In this document: piece by piece, positions 8,809 through 16,698 of the stretch | Position numbering within the stretch: position 1 is the first letter of the stretch | Layout of the letters: the number at the start of each line of letters is the position of its first letter | IMG/VR virus record: IMGVR_UViG_3300044633_000568 | Location: 1 to 40,804 of that record | Source of the DNA: a virus | Strand: one strand, 5' to 3' | DNA length: 40,804 nt | The notes under the pieces: model-generated | Told to the model about the DNA's origin: nothing | The model's input: the letters and a program-made list of their open reading frames with translations, nothing else | Database searches by the model: none | Translations under genes and position numbers: made by a program

Positions 8809-9129
8809 ATGAACAAAAAACTTGCAAAATTACAAAACATAATTGAGGCTAACCAAAGATTAAACAAAACATTATTAAATGAACAACACCAACCTAAAAA
8901 TTTTAGTGTGGGTCAAGTAGTTAATACTAAGAGAGATGTTGATGGCCAAATGTATACAATAAAAATTACAGCGGCAGAACCAAATTTTATGGTTGGTACT
9001 ATAACAGGTCCAGGAACATACGGTGGGGCATCGTTAAAAAATGGACAATCGGGTCTTGAATTATATTCAGACGCTCCCGGTGTACTAAGTGGTAATTCAC
9101 AATTAGGTAAATTTACAGTAGTAAGATAA
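8809..9129 (+). CDS. Small protein in its own late unit after the capsid gene
   Basis: A 106-residue protein with an N-terminal helix (residues 1-26, Lys/Asn/Leu-rich) followed by a compact Gly-rich beta region (FSVGQVVNTKRDVDGQMYTI, VGTITGPGTYGG). I do not recognise the family. It is isolated as a single-gene unit: terminator, TATTTATA box, gene, terminator. That arrangement next to the capsid gene would suit an abundant minor head or decoration protein, but this is inference from position alone. Confidence 0.8.
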   Translation: MNKKLAKLQNIIEANQRLNKTLLNEQHQPKNFSVGQVVNTKRDVDGQMYTIKITAAEPNFMVGTITGPGTYGGASLKNGQSGLELYSDAPGVLSGNSQLGKFTVVR

Positions 9130-9132
9130 TTT

Positions 9133-9158
9133 AAACCCCCAATTATGGGGGTTTTTTA
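9133..9158 (+). terminator. Factor-independent terminator
   Basis: Stem AAACCCCC (9133-9140) / GGGGGTTT (9147-9154), loop AATTAT, T-run behind it. Confidence 0.85.
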
Positions 9159-9160
9159 TT

Positions 9161-9192
9161 TTTGGCATATTCCAGAATATTATTTATATTTG
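9161..9192 (+). promoter_or_regulatory. Host-type (Bacteroidota sigma-A) promoter
   Basis: TTTG (9161-9164), a 20-base spacer, then TATATTTG (9185-9192). This matches the Bacteroidota consensus TTTG-N19-21-TAnnTTTG exactly. It lies directly behind a terminator and four bases before an ATG, and suggests early transcription by host polymerase. A TATTTATA octamer (9181-9188) overlaps the -7 element, so the unit could also be read late. Confidence 0.65.
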
Positions 9193-9196
9193 CATT

Positions 9197-9493
9197 ATGG
9201 AATACGAGAATCTTAGATTAGATGTTCTTATTAAACTCATTGATGAAAGGGGTATTTCTTGTAAAAGCAAGAAGGATGAGATTATAAAATACCTTAAATT
9301 GGACGATGAGGATAAATATATCAGAGAAACCACTTATATGAAGGATGGTAATGGATATGCTGTGGGTATTGATATTAAAAATAGAGACCATTTACTACAA
9401 ATGAGTAAATTAATCGAGAAAAAAGAAGGGAAACATTTAAATAGGTACGAGGATAATCGTATTATGTTTTGGTCACCACAAAAATTAATATAA
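9197..9493 (+). CDS. SAP-like domain small protein
   Basis: A 98-residue protein whose first 35 residues (LRLDVLIKLIDERGISCKSK then KDEIIKYL) fit the SAP helix-extension-helix pattern found in DNA-binding proteins. The rest, with YAVGIDIKNRDHLLQMSKLI, is unassigned. The start is fixed by the domain beginning at residue 5 and by a host-type promoter four bases upstream, which predicts a leaderless or nearly leaderless mRNA. Its stop overlaps the start of the deaminase gene (TAATG at 9491-9495), so the two are translationally coupled. Early expression is likely; a DNA-binding role is inferred. Confidence 0.8.
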   Translation: MEYENLRLDVLIKLIDERGISCKSKKDEIIKYLKLDDEDKYIRETTYMKDGNGYAVGIDIKNRDHLLQMSKLIEKKEGKHLNRYEDNRIMFWSPQKLI

Positions 9494-9933
9494 TGAATTG
9501 GACGGAATATTTTTTAGAAATTGCAGAGGTTGTAAAACTTAAATCTAAGGACCAATCTACACAGATAGGTGCTGTTGTCGTTGGGGAGGGTAGAAACGTC
9601 CTTTCTACGGGTTATAATTCCTTTCCAAGGGGTTTAGACGATTCTAAACCTGAACGTCAGGAAAGACCCGAGAAATACTTCTGGATGGAACATGCGGAAC
9701 GTAATGCGATTTATAATGCTGCGTTAGAGGGTGTGTCCCTTAAAAACTCAACAATCTATTTAACATCGGGATTACCTTGTATGGATTGTGCTAGAGGAAT
9801 TGTTAATTCTGGTATAAAGACGGTATATTGTAAGGAAGTCTGCACTACTAAAAATAAAGAAAAGTGGGATGAATCCCAAAGTAAGGCCAAACAACTTTTA
9901 AATGAGTGTGGGGTTAATATAATTTATTATTAA
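9493..9933 (+). CDS. cd: Deoxycytidylate (dCMP) deaminase
   Basis: Converts dCMP to dUMP for dTTP synthesis in the cytoplasm. The zinc site is clear: HAE at residues 67-69 and PCMDC at 95-99, with the N-terminal CDA-fold opening KSKDQSTQIGAVVV. A longer frame starting at TTG 9469 exists, but the ATG at 9493 overlaps the upstream stop and begins right at the conserved MNWTEYF, giving 146 residues, normal for the family. With the dUTPase gene (20915-21514) it forms a phage dUMP supply. It ends base-to-base with the convergent gene; I see no terminator between them. Confidence 0.93.
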   Translation: MNWTEYFLEIAEVVKLKSKDQSTQIGAVVVGEGRNVLSTGYNSFPRGLDDSKPERQERPEKYFWMEHAERNAIYNAALEGVSLKNSTIYLTSGLPCMDCARGIVNSGIKTVYCKEVCTTKNKEKWDESQSKAKQLLNECGVNIIYY

Positions 9934-10815
9934 TTACCAAGTTTTACAAGCCCAATATCTTGGTTTCCAACGAGGTCCAGGATTTTCACAATTATGTCTA
10001 GCTCTAAAAGATTTACGTCTCTGAGGATTATTTTTCTTAATAACCATTCTTTTTCCTTTCGCAGATTTACCTCCGAAACCGAAATTTACTTTAACGACCT
10101 TACCCTTGTCATTCTTGACATACACTTTAAACTTTTTAATATCACCTTGCATGATTTTGCCAAGTTGAACCTTACGTCCTTGATACTCGGCCTCATTTAA
10201 CATATTGGTTGATTCAAAATTTGTATTTTGAACAGAACCCGACTCATCTTCATAAATTAAAACAGGAGTCTCTTCGTTATATTCAAAAAGTCTTTCAAAT
10301 TGATCCTCAGATATTTGAATAATTGTTCTTTTTTCTACACTTTCAGATAATCTATCAGATTCTTTATATCTAAGGGGATTAGACATTTTTTCTGATTGAC
10401 TAAACAATCTTTTTTTTCTTGTAAACGCAAAACTTCTACTTCTTTCGTCAACATTTTGTTGTTCATCGAATTTTGTCATTGTTGGTTTATTACCTTTCCC
10501 AATTTTTGGGTCTTTCTTTTCTGCGTTTCTTTTTTGAGATGTCATTGCTTTCTTTTCTTTTTTATCATAAGAAGAAGCTACTTTAGGGGTGTCTTTTGAT
10601 ACTTTTTTAGAGGGTCTACATTTTGGGTAACCCTTTCTTCCCTTTTCACCATCGGCGTCACTACGACCACATGGAGGATGTTTACCGTCAATTTTACGAC
10701 TTACATCAACCCATTTTTCTTTAAACCATCTACCTAAGTCTTCTTCTAAGACTTCACCATTTTTAATAGATAATTTAATATATCGTAAATCTTCTTCGTT
10801 TATGTGTATTTTCAT
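9934..10815 (-). CDS. Two-domain Cys-motif protein, function unknown
   Basis: A 293-residue protein with two recognisable conserved blocks separated by a Lys/Ser-rich linker. Residues about 30-70 hold KWVDVSRKIDGKHPPCGRS then YPKCRP, a small Cys-paired domain seen in many T4-like phages and some giant viruses (DUF5872-like, from memory). The C-terminus has RKVQLGKIMQGDIKKFKVYV and ends RARHNCENPGP followed by RYWACKTW, another short Cys/Trp domain common in large phages. No enzymatic motif is visible. It is preceded by three bases from the next leftward gene, so it is the last gene of that unit, probably late. A virion role is plausible but unproven. Confidence 0.8.
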   Translation of the reverse strand: MKIHINEEDLRYIKLSIKNGEVLEEDLGRWFKEKWVDVSRKIDGKHPPCGRSDADGEKGRKGYPKCRPSKKVSKDTPKVASSYDKKEKKAMTSQKRNAEKKDPKIGKGNKPTMTKFDEQQNVDERSRSFAFTRKKRLFSQSEKMSNPLRYKESDRLSESVEKRTIIQISEDQFERLFEYNEETPVLIYEDESGSVQNTNFESTNMLNEAEYQGRKVQLGKIMQGDIKKFKVYVKNDKGKVVKVNFGFGGKSAKGKRMVIKKNNPQRRKSFRARHNCENPGPRWKPRYWACKTW

Positions 10816-10818
10816 AAT

Positions 10819-11277
10819 TTACTTTTTACCACTACAGTATGAACCGGAGCATTGTTTTTTACCATCTAATCCTTTAATTTTACCCTTACAGACTTGTACT
10901 GCGTACCCATTTGCATATGCCGATGGATAAACTTTAAATTTAGATTTGGCTGCGGACATTCCTCTTGAACAAAGTTTGTTTCTTTTTTTCTCTGATTCTG
11001 ACAGATTTTTTTGTTCAAAATAACCATCAATGAAGTTAGCAACCTCCTCAATATCATCCGCAGATGTTGTTATATGGTCACCAGCCCAAGCATGTTCTCC
11101 TGTGACTAATTTAGGGAAATCGGTTTGGTGTTTAAATGACAGTATTGTTTCAATATCATTCTTTATTTTAACAAGGTTACTTAAAACCATGTACGTTCCG
11201 TCCTCAGATATGTGAGATTCTTGTTGTTCTTTAACCACCTTACTTAAATGTTTTTTAATTAATTCACTTATGTTCAT
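10819..11277 (-). CDS. Small Cys-motif protein of a phage/giant-virus type family
   Basis: A 152-residue protein. The N-terminal half is helical (MNISELIKKHLSKVVKEQ), with GEHAWAGDHI near residue 60. The C-terminal block LCSRGMSAAKSKFKVYPSAY then ANGYAVQVCKGKIKGLDG is a short conserved domain found repeatedly in large phages, of unknown function, with Cys residues that could bind metal. It starts three bases after a TATTTATT box on the minus strand and is followed after three bases by another small Cys-domain gene. The association of the two short Cys domains is the main clue to a shared role. Confidence 0.8.
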   Translation of the reverse strand: MNISELIKKHLSKVVKEQQESHISEDGTYMVLSNLVKIKNDIETILSFKHQTDFPKLVTGEHAWAGDHITTSADDIEEVANFIDGYFEQKNLSESEKKRNKLCSRGMSAAKSKFKVYPSAYANGYAVQVCKGKIKGLDGKKQCSGSYCSGKK

Positions 11278-11280
11278 AAT

Positions 11281-11288
11281 AATAAATA
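11281..11288 (-). promoter_or_regulatory. Late-promoter-like octamer TATTTATT (minus strand)
   Basis: Reads AATAAATA on the plus strand; three bases from the ATG ending at 11277. Confidence 0.4.
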
Positions 11289-11291
11289 TTT

Positions 11292-12662
11292 TTATTTTTC
11301 AGATAAAATTTCAAATTTTATATGTTCTTTATAGAAGATTTCTTCTGTATGAGTTTTTCCTTTTATTTCTATAAAATATTCCCTCGGAATATAAATAGAC
11401 GTGTCTAATGTAAAAGAATTTTCATTTGTGGTATCTGTCAAAGTCCAATCATGAATAATAACATCGGTAACCCCCTCCTTTATAAACATTCTATAATAAA
11501 CCTCGTCAAATAACACCGTTTTAGGATTGTCAATTGATTTAAAACTTATTACAACTTTTCTTTTTTCTCCTCTTTTTATCTTATCGGATTGTTTTATACC
11601 AAAATATTGTATTGCATATCTTTGTAATTCTGTTTGATTTGCACCAATAGTATATAATGAGGTGTATGGTTTAGGTACGAATTTTTGAGTGACATCTGAA
11701 ATGTCAACACCATCTAAGGTTAAATTTTTCCACTTATCAAAAAAGAATTTTTTACCGTCACACAAAACACCATCAATTCCAAATGTAACTTTGTAAACTC
11801 CCTTTTTGACTTTTGTTGCTGTAAAATTGGACAATCCACTAATAACGGTATTTGTACTATCCAATATATCCACCATTGGAAGTTCATCTAAATCATAAAA
11901 ATTAGAACCTTTTGTAACATACAAATATAAATTTTGGTCAACCCCACCGATAAAATTTTGTCTATCATCTTCTATTCTATCATCAAATGTTGATTCCATA
12001 TAAGGTTCAAAGAACGTTTGGGTGTATTTCGTAAAAAACGCTACAGAGTTATCAACCTCGGGACTTAAATCTTGATATAACACCGAAAACGCAATTCCCA
12101 ATCCGTGATTTGTATCTCCCGATAATATACCATTAACATATCCTGTTATATCGACATTAATATCCTCATTACCATTGTCAAAATGCATTGAAGTTACTAT
12201 AATTGGGTCTGTTGCATATACACCTTGACTTGTCCATTCATTTAAAGTGGTTCTATTAAACCAGTTAGATGGTCTCTCATCAAATGTGTGGTTACCAGTT
12301 GTAAAATCATAACCAGAGTCTTGGTAATCAAAACCAACACCCTCGTCCCAAAATTCTGTTATTTTAAAGATTATTAAATCAAAAGAAGTTGCTCTATCTC
12401 TTGAGGTACTTCTGTTTTTACCTTTTAGTCCCTCGTCACCAAAAATCGTGTTTGTTAGATGTAATGTGTGGTTAGTGGTGTTGGTTACAACCAATTCACC
12501 CGAGTTTACTTTATTCTGTAAACTGTCTAAATCTAATTTAAATATAAATTTAGAAAATCCAGAACCATAAAATATCTCAGTTGTTGGATTTTTAGAGGTA
12601 TTAACAGCAGAATCCTTTATGATTGTGTTGTTTTTCTCAAAATATGAACGAAAATATGACAT
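11292..12662 (-). CDS. Virion structural protein, fibre/adhesion-like
   Basis: A 456-residue, beta-rich, Asn/Thr/Asp/Phe-rich protein without catalytic motifs. The N-terminal 220 residues (FIFKLDLDSL, SFDLIIFKITEFWDEGVGFD, WTSQGVYATDPIIV, DINVDITGYVNGIL) resemble the DNRLRE-type adhesion domain in layout: a beta sandwich protecting other repeats. The C-terminal half has Ig-like beta stretches (GVYKVTFGIDGVLCDGKKFF). It lies beside the gp5-like hub gene and has its own TATAAATA/TATTTATA box 11 bases upstream, so a baseplate or tail-fibre component is likely. The exact part cannot be named. Confidence 0.75.
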   Translation of the reverse strand: MSYFRSYFEKNNTIIKDSAVNTSKNPTTEIFYGSGFSKFIFKLDLDSLQNKVNSGELVVTNTTNHTLHLTNTIFGDEGLKGKNRSTSRDRATSFDLIIFKITEFWDEGVGFDYQDSGYDFTTGNHTFDERPSNWFNRTTLNEWTSQGVYATDPIIVTSMHFDNGNEDINVDITGYVNGILSGDTNHGLGIAFSVLYQDLSPEVDNSVAFFTKYTQTFFEPYMESTFDDRIEDDRQNFIGGVDQNLYLYVTKGSNFYDLDELPMVDILDSTNTVISGLSNFTATKVKKGVYKVTFGIDGVLCDGKKFFFDKWKNLTLDGVDISDVTQKFVPKPYTSLYTIGANQTELQRYAIQYFGIKQSDKIKRGEKRKVVISFKSIDNPKTVLFDEVYYRMFIKEGVTDVIIHDWTLTDTTNENSFTLDTSIYIPREYFIEIKGKTHTEEIFYKEHIKFEILSEK

Positions 12663-12673
12663 CTCTTTTTATT

Positions 12674-12681
12674 TATAAATA
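12674..12681 (-). promoter_or_regulatory. Late-promoter-like octamer TATTTATA (minus strand)
   Basis: TATAAATA on the plus strand, inside the 12-bp palindrome TATTTATAAATA; 11 bases from the ATG ending at 12662. Confidence 0.5.
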
Positions 12682-12686
12682 TCAAA

Positions 12687-14198
12687 TTAGTTGATTCTAA
12701 TCGATTTATTTAAAATGTCATTTTCAAAAGAGGAATATAACCCCATTAATCTTTCGTAATTTGGGTCTCCTTTCACTAAAGGACCCATTAAATTATGTTT
12801 ATGTCCGTTTAATAAATCTATAATTGCTCTTAACAATTCTAATAAATTTTCACCTCTAACAGTTGAGTATGTGTTTGGTCCAATATCCTTTAAATAATTT
12901 TCTTGGGTTAATTCATATTTGTCTAAATTGGTAAAATCAATTGTTTTACCTGAATCGTTAGTATCTGTAGATATAAGATATATGTTATCCGATTTCAAAG
13001 ACGCAAAAGTCTGTTCCCCCGGAATGTTTGAATCTTTAAGAACGTTTTCTTTTTTTGTAACTGGAGTTACCGGCGGTGAAACCTTTGTTCTTGAAAATAC
13101 CAAACCATTAATTGGACCACATCCTTTATTAATGGTTATTTTATTGAATATAGTTTTTCTTTCAGTTTTTTGGGTTGTGTCGGATAAAACTCTATTTTTA
13201 CATTCACTTGTTGGTCTAAAATAAAAAGGATGTAAATCTCCTTCTGAGTATGATGTATTAAATTCATTAAGACTCTTTAAGTGTAATGTTTTTAAGACAT
13301 CTCTTATTGTACAATAAGTTTCTTCGGTATCTTCGGTTGTAAAGGTAAGAGTTGCTCCCGTTGTTGTCCCATCTAAATTTAATAACTTATAATGGTCTTG
13401 AATTAAATCAACATCGGATAGTTTTGGGTTATCCGTTCTATATAAACCACCGAACGGCTTTGTTAATTTATAAACATATAAACTAACGGTTCTTGTTGTA
13501 CCGCTAAATTTATCTATTGAATATTCTATAAGATGTGATAAGTCAGATATTGCAACGGTGTTCGTGGTTATTTTTTCTTCCTTAAATTCTTTTCTTTTAC
13601 CAAATTTTTTAAGGTATAGTGTTGATACTTTATTGGACATTAATGGTTGATTTACCATTATTGTTTTTTGACCCGTCGATGCATAGTCTTTGGCGATTAA
13701 TTTACCACCTCTAAGTTGTACACCATTTTCTGTAAAAATAACATCAGAACCGTATTTTCCATAAACACCAAAGTCTGTTGTTTTTGCGAACGCAGCAACT
13801 GATTTAGGATTTTTATATCCATCTGCTTTAGTGGAATCCATAACCGCAGGTCCGTGTTTTGCTGAAACTCCATATGTTGTATTTTCAACCTGTGCGGAAT
13901 GTGTTTGTGAATTATAGTCAAACATTGTTGTAAAAGGACCGGCAATATATTCTGTATTTACAGTATCTTTATCAGGATTGTAATTTATAATTTTAACCGC
14001 TTGACCTTTTTCTGGAATAAAATTAATATTTGTTGGTAGGAATGGATATGCTAAAAATAAATCATTATCATCCCATTTTGTGTATTCTAAAGCCTTTTCT
14101 TGTTGACTAACCCAAGAACTATATCTAACGCATCTAATTGCACCTAAACCAGCCGGATCAAAATTATCAACACAAATACCAATATCTATTATTTTCAT
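12687..14198 (-). CDS. Baseplate hub protein with OB-fold N-terminus (T4 gp5-like)
   Basis: A 503-residue protein. The N-terminal region (IIDIGICVDNFDPAGLGAIR, then PTNINFIPEKGQAVKIINYN) matches the OB-fold opening of gp5/hub proteins, where a 'DNxDPxxLGxIR' strand is typical. The C-terminal RGENLLELLRAIIDLLNGHK with HNLMGP is a motif common at the end of phage hub/spike-associated proteins. I see no lysozyme catalytic domain between them, unlike T4 gp5. It lies in an operon: the upstream 66-residue gene overlaps it by ATGA. The role as hub/needle component is fairly secure at family level; whether it trimerises with a separate spike is unknown. Confidence 0.75.
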   Translation of the reverse strand: MKIIDIGICVDNFDPAGLGAIRCVRYSSWVSQQEKALEYTKWDDNDLFLAYPFLPTNINFIPEKGQAVKIINYNPDKDTVNTEYIAGPFTTMFDYNSQTHSAQVENTTYGVSAKHGPAVMDSTKADGYKNPKSVAAFAKTTDFGVYGKYGSDVIFTENGVQLRGGKLIAKDYASTGQKTIMVNQPLMSNKVSTLYLKKFGKRKEFKEEKITTNTVAISDLSHLIEYSIDKFSGTTRTVSLYVYKLTKPFGGLYRTDNPKLSDVDLIQDHYKLLNLDGTTTGATLTFTTEDTEETYCTIRDVLKTLHLKSLNEFNTSYSEGDLHPFYFRPTSECKNRVLSDTTQKTERKTIFNKITINKGCGPINGLVFSRTKVSPPVTPVTKKENVLKDSNIPGEQTFASLKSDNIYLISTDTNDSGKTIDFTNLDKYELTQENYLKDIGPNTYSTVRGENLLELLRAIIDLLNGHKHNLMGPLVKGDPNYERLMGLYSSFENDILNKSIRIN

Positions 14199-14395
14199 TT
14201 CTTAATTCTTTTCTCTATTTCATTATTTACATTATTATATAAAATTTCAATAGATTCTAAATGTCTTGTTAAATCTATAATTAAATTTTTTGTTTTTTCG
14301 TGTTCACCATATAATTCATTAACCACAACAAATAAATCTTTATTTGATTTATTTTTAGGGTCTTTTGCTATTTCAATTAAATTTTCTTTTTCCAT
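14195..14395 (-). CDS. Small coiled-coil protein next to hub gene
   Basis: A 66-residue helical, Glu/Lys/Asn-rich protein with heptad-like hydrophobic spacing (LIIDLTRHLESIEILYNNV). I do not recognise it. Its stop overlaps the hub gene start by four bases (ATGA) and it starts one base after the preceding gene's stop, so it is translationally coupled within a baseplate operon. A chaperone or assembly factor for the hub is a reasonable guess only. Confidence 0.75.
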   Translation of the reverse strand: MEKENLIEIAKDPKNKSNKDLFVVVNELYGEHEKTKNLIIDLTRHLESIEILYNNVNNEIEKRIKK

Positions 14396-14396
14396 G

Positions 14397-16304
14397 TTAA
14401 AACATTTTTCCTGAACTTGTTATAATACCCGGTGGAATTATAATTGGTAATCCAAACGGTGTTGGTATAATAACCTCTTGTGTTGATACTTGTATAAAAC
14501 TGTTTGCGTCGTGTTCTTCGGTTTGACCATCAATTACAGATTTAACTAATGCAGTTAAATTATTTGATTCTCCAAAAATTGGACCTGTACTAATTCCAGA
14601 AGATTCTAATTTTTCAGTAATATTTAATAACGCTCTATCCGTACTAAAACCAGGTAAATAATGAGACAACCCTAACAAAAATCCTGGCACTTGAGCACCT
14701 CCAGTAAGACCTCCAGTAATACTAGAAATACCACCCTTTAAGGCTAAATCTATTGATTGAGATATAATTTTAAATAATGAATCACAATTATCTAACCCCA
14801 ATTCTAATAATTTTGTTAATAGTGCAATTAACGATGTTATAATAAGATAATAACGTTTTGCTTTATTTTTTAATATTTTTAATGCTAATCTTTGTAAGAA
14901 ATTTAATAAATCTATTTTAACTCGTTTCCAAAACTCAGATAAAAATTTCCAAAGTAGATTTCTAATAATTTCATTAAATAATTTACTCAATTTTTTCATT
15001 ATTTCTTTTGCGGATTCAACCAATCCCCCAACACCAGCAACAACTGATTTGTATATAATAACAATTGGTAGCATATATTTCGGTGCCAATACGGAACCTA
15101 TTAATGCCTTTGGTAAATTTAAAATAAAAGTGTTTAATAATGATAAATGAAAATTATCTGGCGGTATAGACGAGTCTGATGTCTCATGTGCTGCAGCCGC
15201 GGCATTTAACAATGCATTATTAACAGCATCGTTTAAATTTTTCTTATTTGATAAGTAAACAAAATCTTCAAAGTGAGAGGTGTCAGCCACAGATTCAAAA
15301 TTGTTACAATCTTTAAATCTCAATACTTTTTTATATCTCGCACTTTCATCATCCAAATCAATACCCTCAACATTATCAAAATCAAAATAAAATTCAATGT
15401 CTTCATCATTTTCATTAAATTCAGTGGTTGGATTTTGATTTGTACCTGTAGATGTTGGGTTGTTACATAATGCACATAATTTTGCCAATAATCTATTTAA
15501 TTCATTAAAACCTTTATCAAATAAAGGAGGTTCGGTACCATCTCCTTGTAATGTCATTAACATTGCTGTTTTTGTAACACCACTGATGTCTAAAAACTCT
15601 ATATTAGTGTAGTATGTTGTTAAAAATTCATCAACTTTGGTTACACTAAAATTATCAAATGTATATTTTTGAGTTGATGCATTCCAATTAATGTCAAATA
15701 TTGGGTCGGGGTCCTTTGTATAAAATGTTTGTGGTGAAGTAAAACCACTATAAAGTAATTGGTTCATTTTAACTAACCCTCTATCTTTATTATCTTCGTA
15801 AACAATTTTACCACTATTACTAACGGGTGAAACTGTTAATACATTCATAAAATCAAATTCAGAAGGTGATATGGTCACACTACTAATTAAAGATTTATTT
15901 GTACCACAAATACCGTCTCCGGCAAATAAAACCTTTTTAACACTATCCATAACAATCTGTTTTGAACTTTTTAAAGTTTCATTTATAGAATCGTTTGTGT
16001 GTTGTCTAAGTCTTTGTTTGTTTGTACTTTTTTCGTTAATCTCTATCTTATTGTTTGTTCCTAAAAACCCCTCAACGGTATCGATTAATTCACCAAAAAT
16101 ATCCTTGTTGTTCTCTTTTTTCTTTTTTCTTTTTTCAGCAAAATCTGAAAGTTTTTTACCAAAAAGGGCATCAGTTGTTGGTAAGTCCTTTAAGAATTTA
16201 TCACTTTTCTCATTGAAACTTTTCTCACCGTCGTCGGCAATTCTCTTAACCGCATCAATTTTGGCCTTTATTTTGGACTTCTGTTCTTTTATTTTAGATG
16301 CCAT
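14397..16304 (-). CDS. Large baseplate-cluster protein with hydrophobic helical region
   Basis: A 635-residue protein. The N-terminal 110 residues are highly charged and coiled-coil-like. The middle is beta-rich (DGICGTNKSLISSVTISPSE; DEDIEFYFDFDNVEGIDLDD). About residues 385-520 are strongly hydrophobic or amphipathic, with membrane-like stretches (LPIVIIYKSVVAGVGGLVES; YYLIITSLIALLTKLLELGL) followed by Gly-rich GGISSITGGLTGGAQVPGFL. It ends in PTPFGLPIIIPPGIITSSG. It precedes the hub gene in the same operon and overlaps the next upstream gene by one base (TAATG). The composition would suit a tail-interior or hub protein that meets the host membrane on injection; this is inference and I cannot match it to a T4 gene. 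Confidence 0.75.
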   Translation of the reverse strand: MASKIKEQKSKIKAKIDAVKRIADDGEKSFNEKSDKFLKDLPTTDALFGKKLSDFAEKRKKKKENNKDIFGELIDTVEGFLGTNNKIEINEKSTNKQRLRQHTNDSINETLKSSKQIVMDSVKKVLFAGDGICGTNKSLISSVTISPSEFDFMNVLTVSPVSNSGKIVYEDNKDRGLVKMNQLLYSGFTSPQTFYTKDPDPIFDINWNASTQKYTFDNFSVTKVDEFLTTYYTNIEFLDISGVTKTAMLMTLQGDGTEPPLFDKGFNELNRLLAKLCALCNNPTSTGTNQNPTTEFNENDEDIEFYFDFDNVEGIDLDDESARYKKVLRFKDCNNFESVADTSHFEDFVYLSNKKNLNDAVNNALLNAAAAAHETSDSSIPPDNFHLSLLNTFILNLPKALIGSVLAPKYMLPIVIIYKSVVAGVGGLVESAKEIMKKLSKLFNEIIRNLLWKFLSEFWKRVKIDLLNFLQRLALKILKNKAKRYYLIITSLIALLTKLLELGLDNCDSLFKIISQSIDLALKGGISSITGGLTGGAQVPGFLLGLSHYLPGFSTDRALLNITEKLESSGISTGPIFGESNNLTALVKSVIDGQTEEHDANSFIQVSTQEVIIPTPFGLPIIIPPGIITSSGKMF

Positions 16305-16684
16305 TATAATCTATAGTTAGTTTCGTTTTTATTGTCACCGTCATTAACCAACTTATCCAATAAATCTCTATCCTCCTCAGATAATGTTAATTTACCCATA
16401 GGTCCACCTTTACCACTACCCGTTCCTTGGGTCTGTTTAAGGAGTGCACTTTGTAATTTTACAAGGGATATTTTCTTTTCGGTAAGGTCATTTAAAACCT
16501 TTTGTTGTTCTTTGATTACGGGACCAATAACACTCATATCTTCAGCATCTTTCATAAAAGAAAGCATTTTTTTCATAATAATTGAGGCGGTGTTTCGGTT
16601 CTCAACTACATCATTATATATCTCCTGCATTAAAGCCAATGCAGAATCAACATCTAATGATATTAAATTTCTTTGTGTTCTCAT
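16304..16684 (-). CDS. First gene of baseplate operon, unknown helical protein
   Basis: A 126-residue, mainly helical protein (VDSALALMQEIYNDVVENRN, VIKEQQKVLNDLTEKKISLV) with a Gly/Lys-rich hinge (TGSGKGGPMGK) near residue 95. No family recognised. The start ATG is three bases from a TATTTATA box on the minus strand, making it the first gene of the unit that runs through the hub genes. It overlaps the downstream gene by one base. A small structural or chaperone role is possible. Confidence 0.78.
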   Translation of the reverse strand: MRTQRNLISLDVDSALALMQEIYNDVVENRNTASIIMKKMLSFMKDAEDMSVIGPVIKEQQKVLNDLTEKKISLVKLQSALLKQTQGTGSGKGGPMGKLTLSEEDRDLLDKLVNDGDNKNETNYRL

Positions 16685-16687
16685 ACC

Positions 16688-16695
16688 TATAAATA
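16688..16695 (-). promoter_or_regulatory. Late-promoter-like octamer TATTTATA (minus strand)
   Basis: TATAAATA on the plus strand, in the 14-base gap between the sigma gene and the baseplate operon; three bases from the ATG ending at 16684. Confidence 0.6.
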
Positions 16696-16698
16696 GAT

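Noticed and set aside
9469-9492. TTG start giving an eight-residue extension to the deaminase
   Set aside because: The ATG at 9493 overlaps the upstream stop and aligns with the family N-terminus.
15871-16320. 149-residue plus-strand frame in the baseplate cluster
   Set aside because: Phe/Ser/Leu-rich shadow of Lys/Glu/Asp codons in the real leftward gene.
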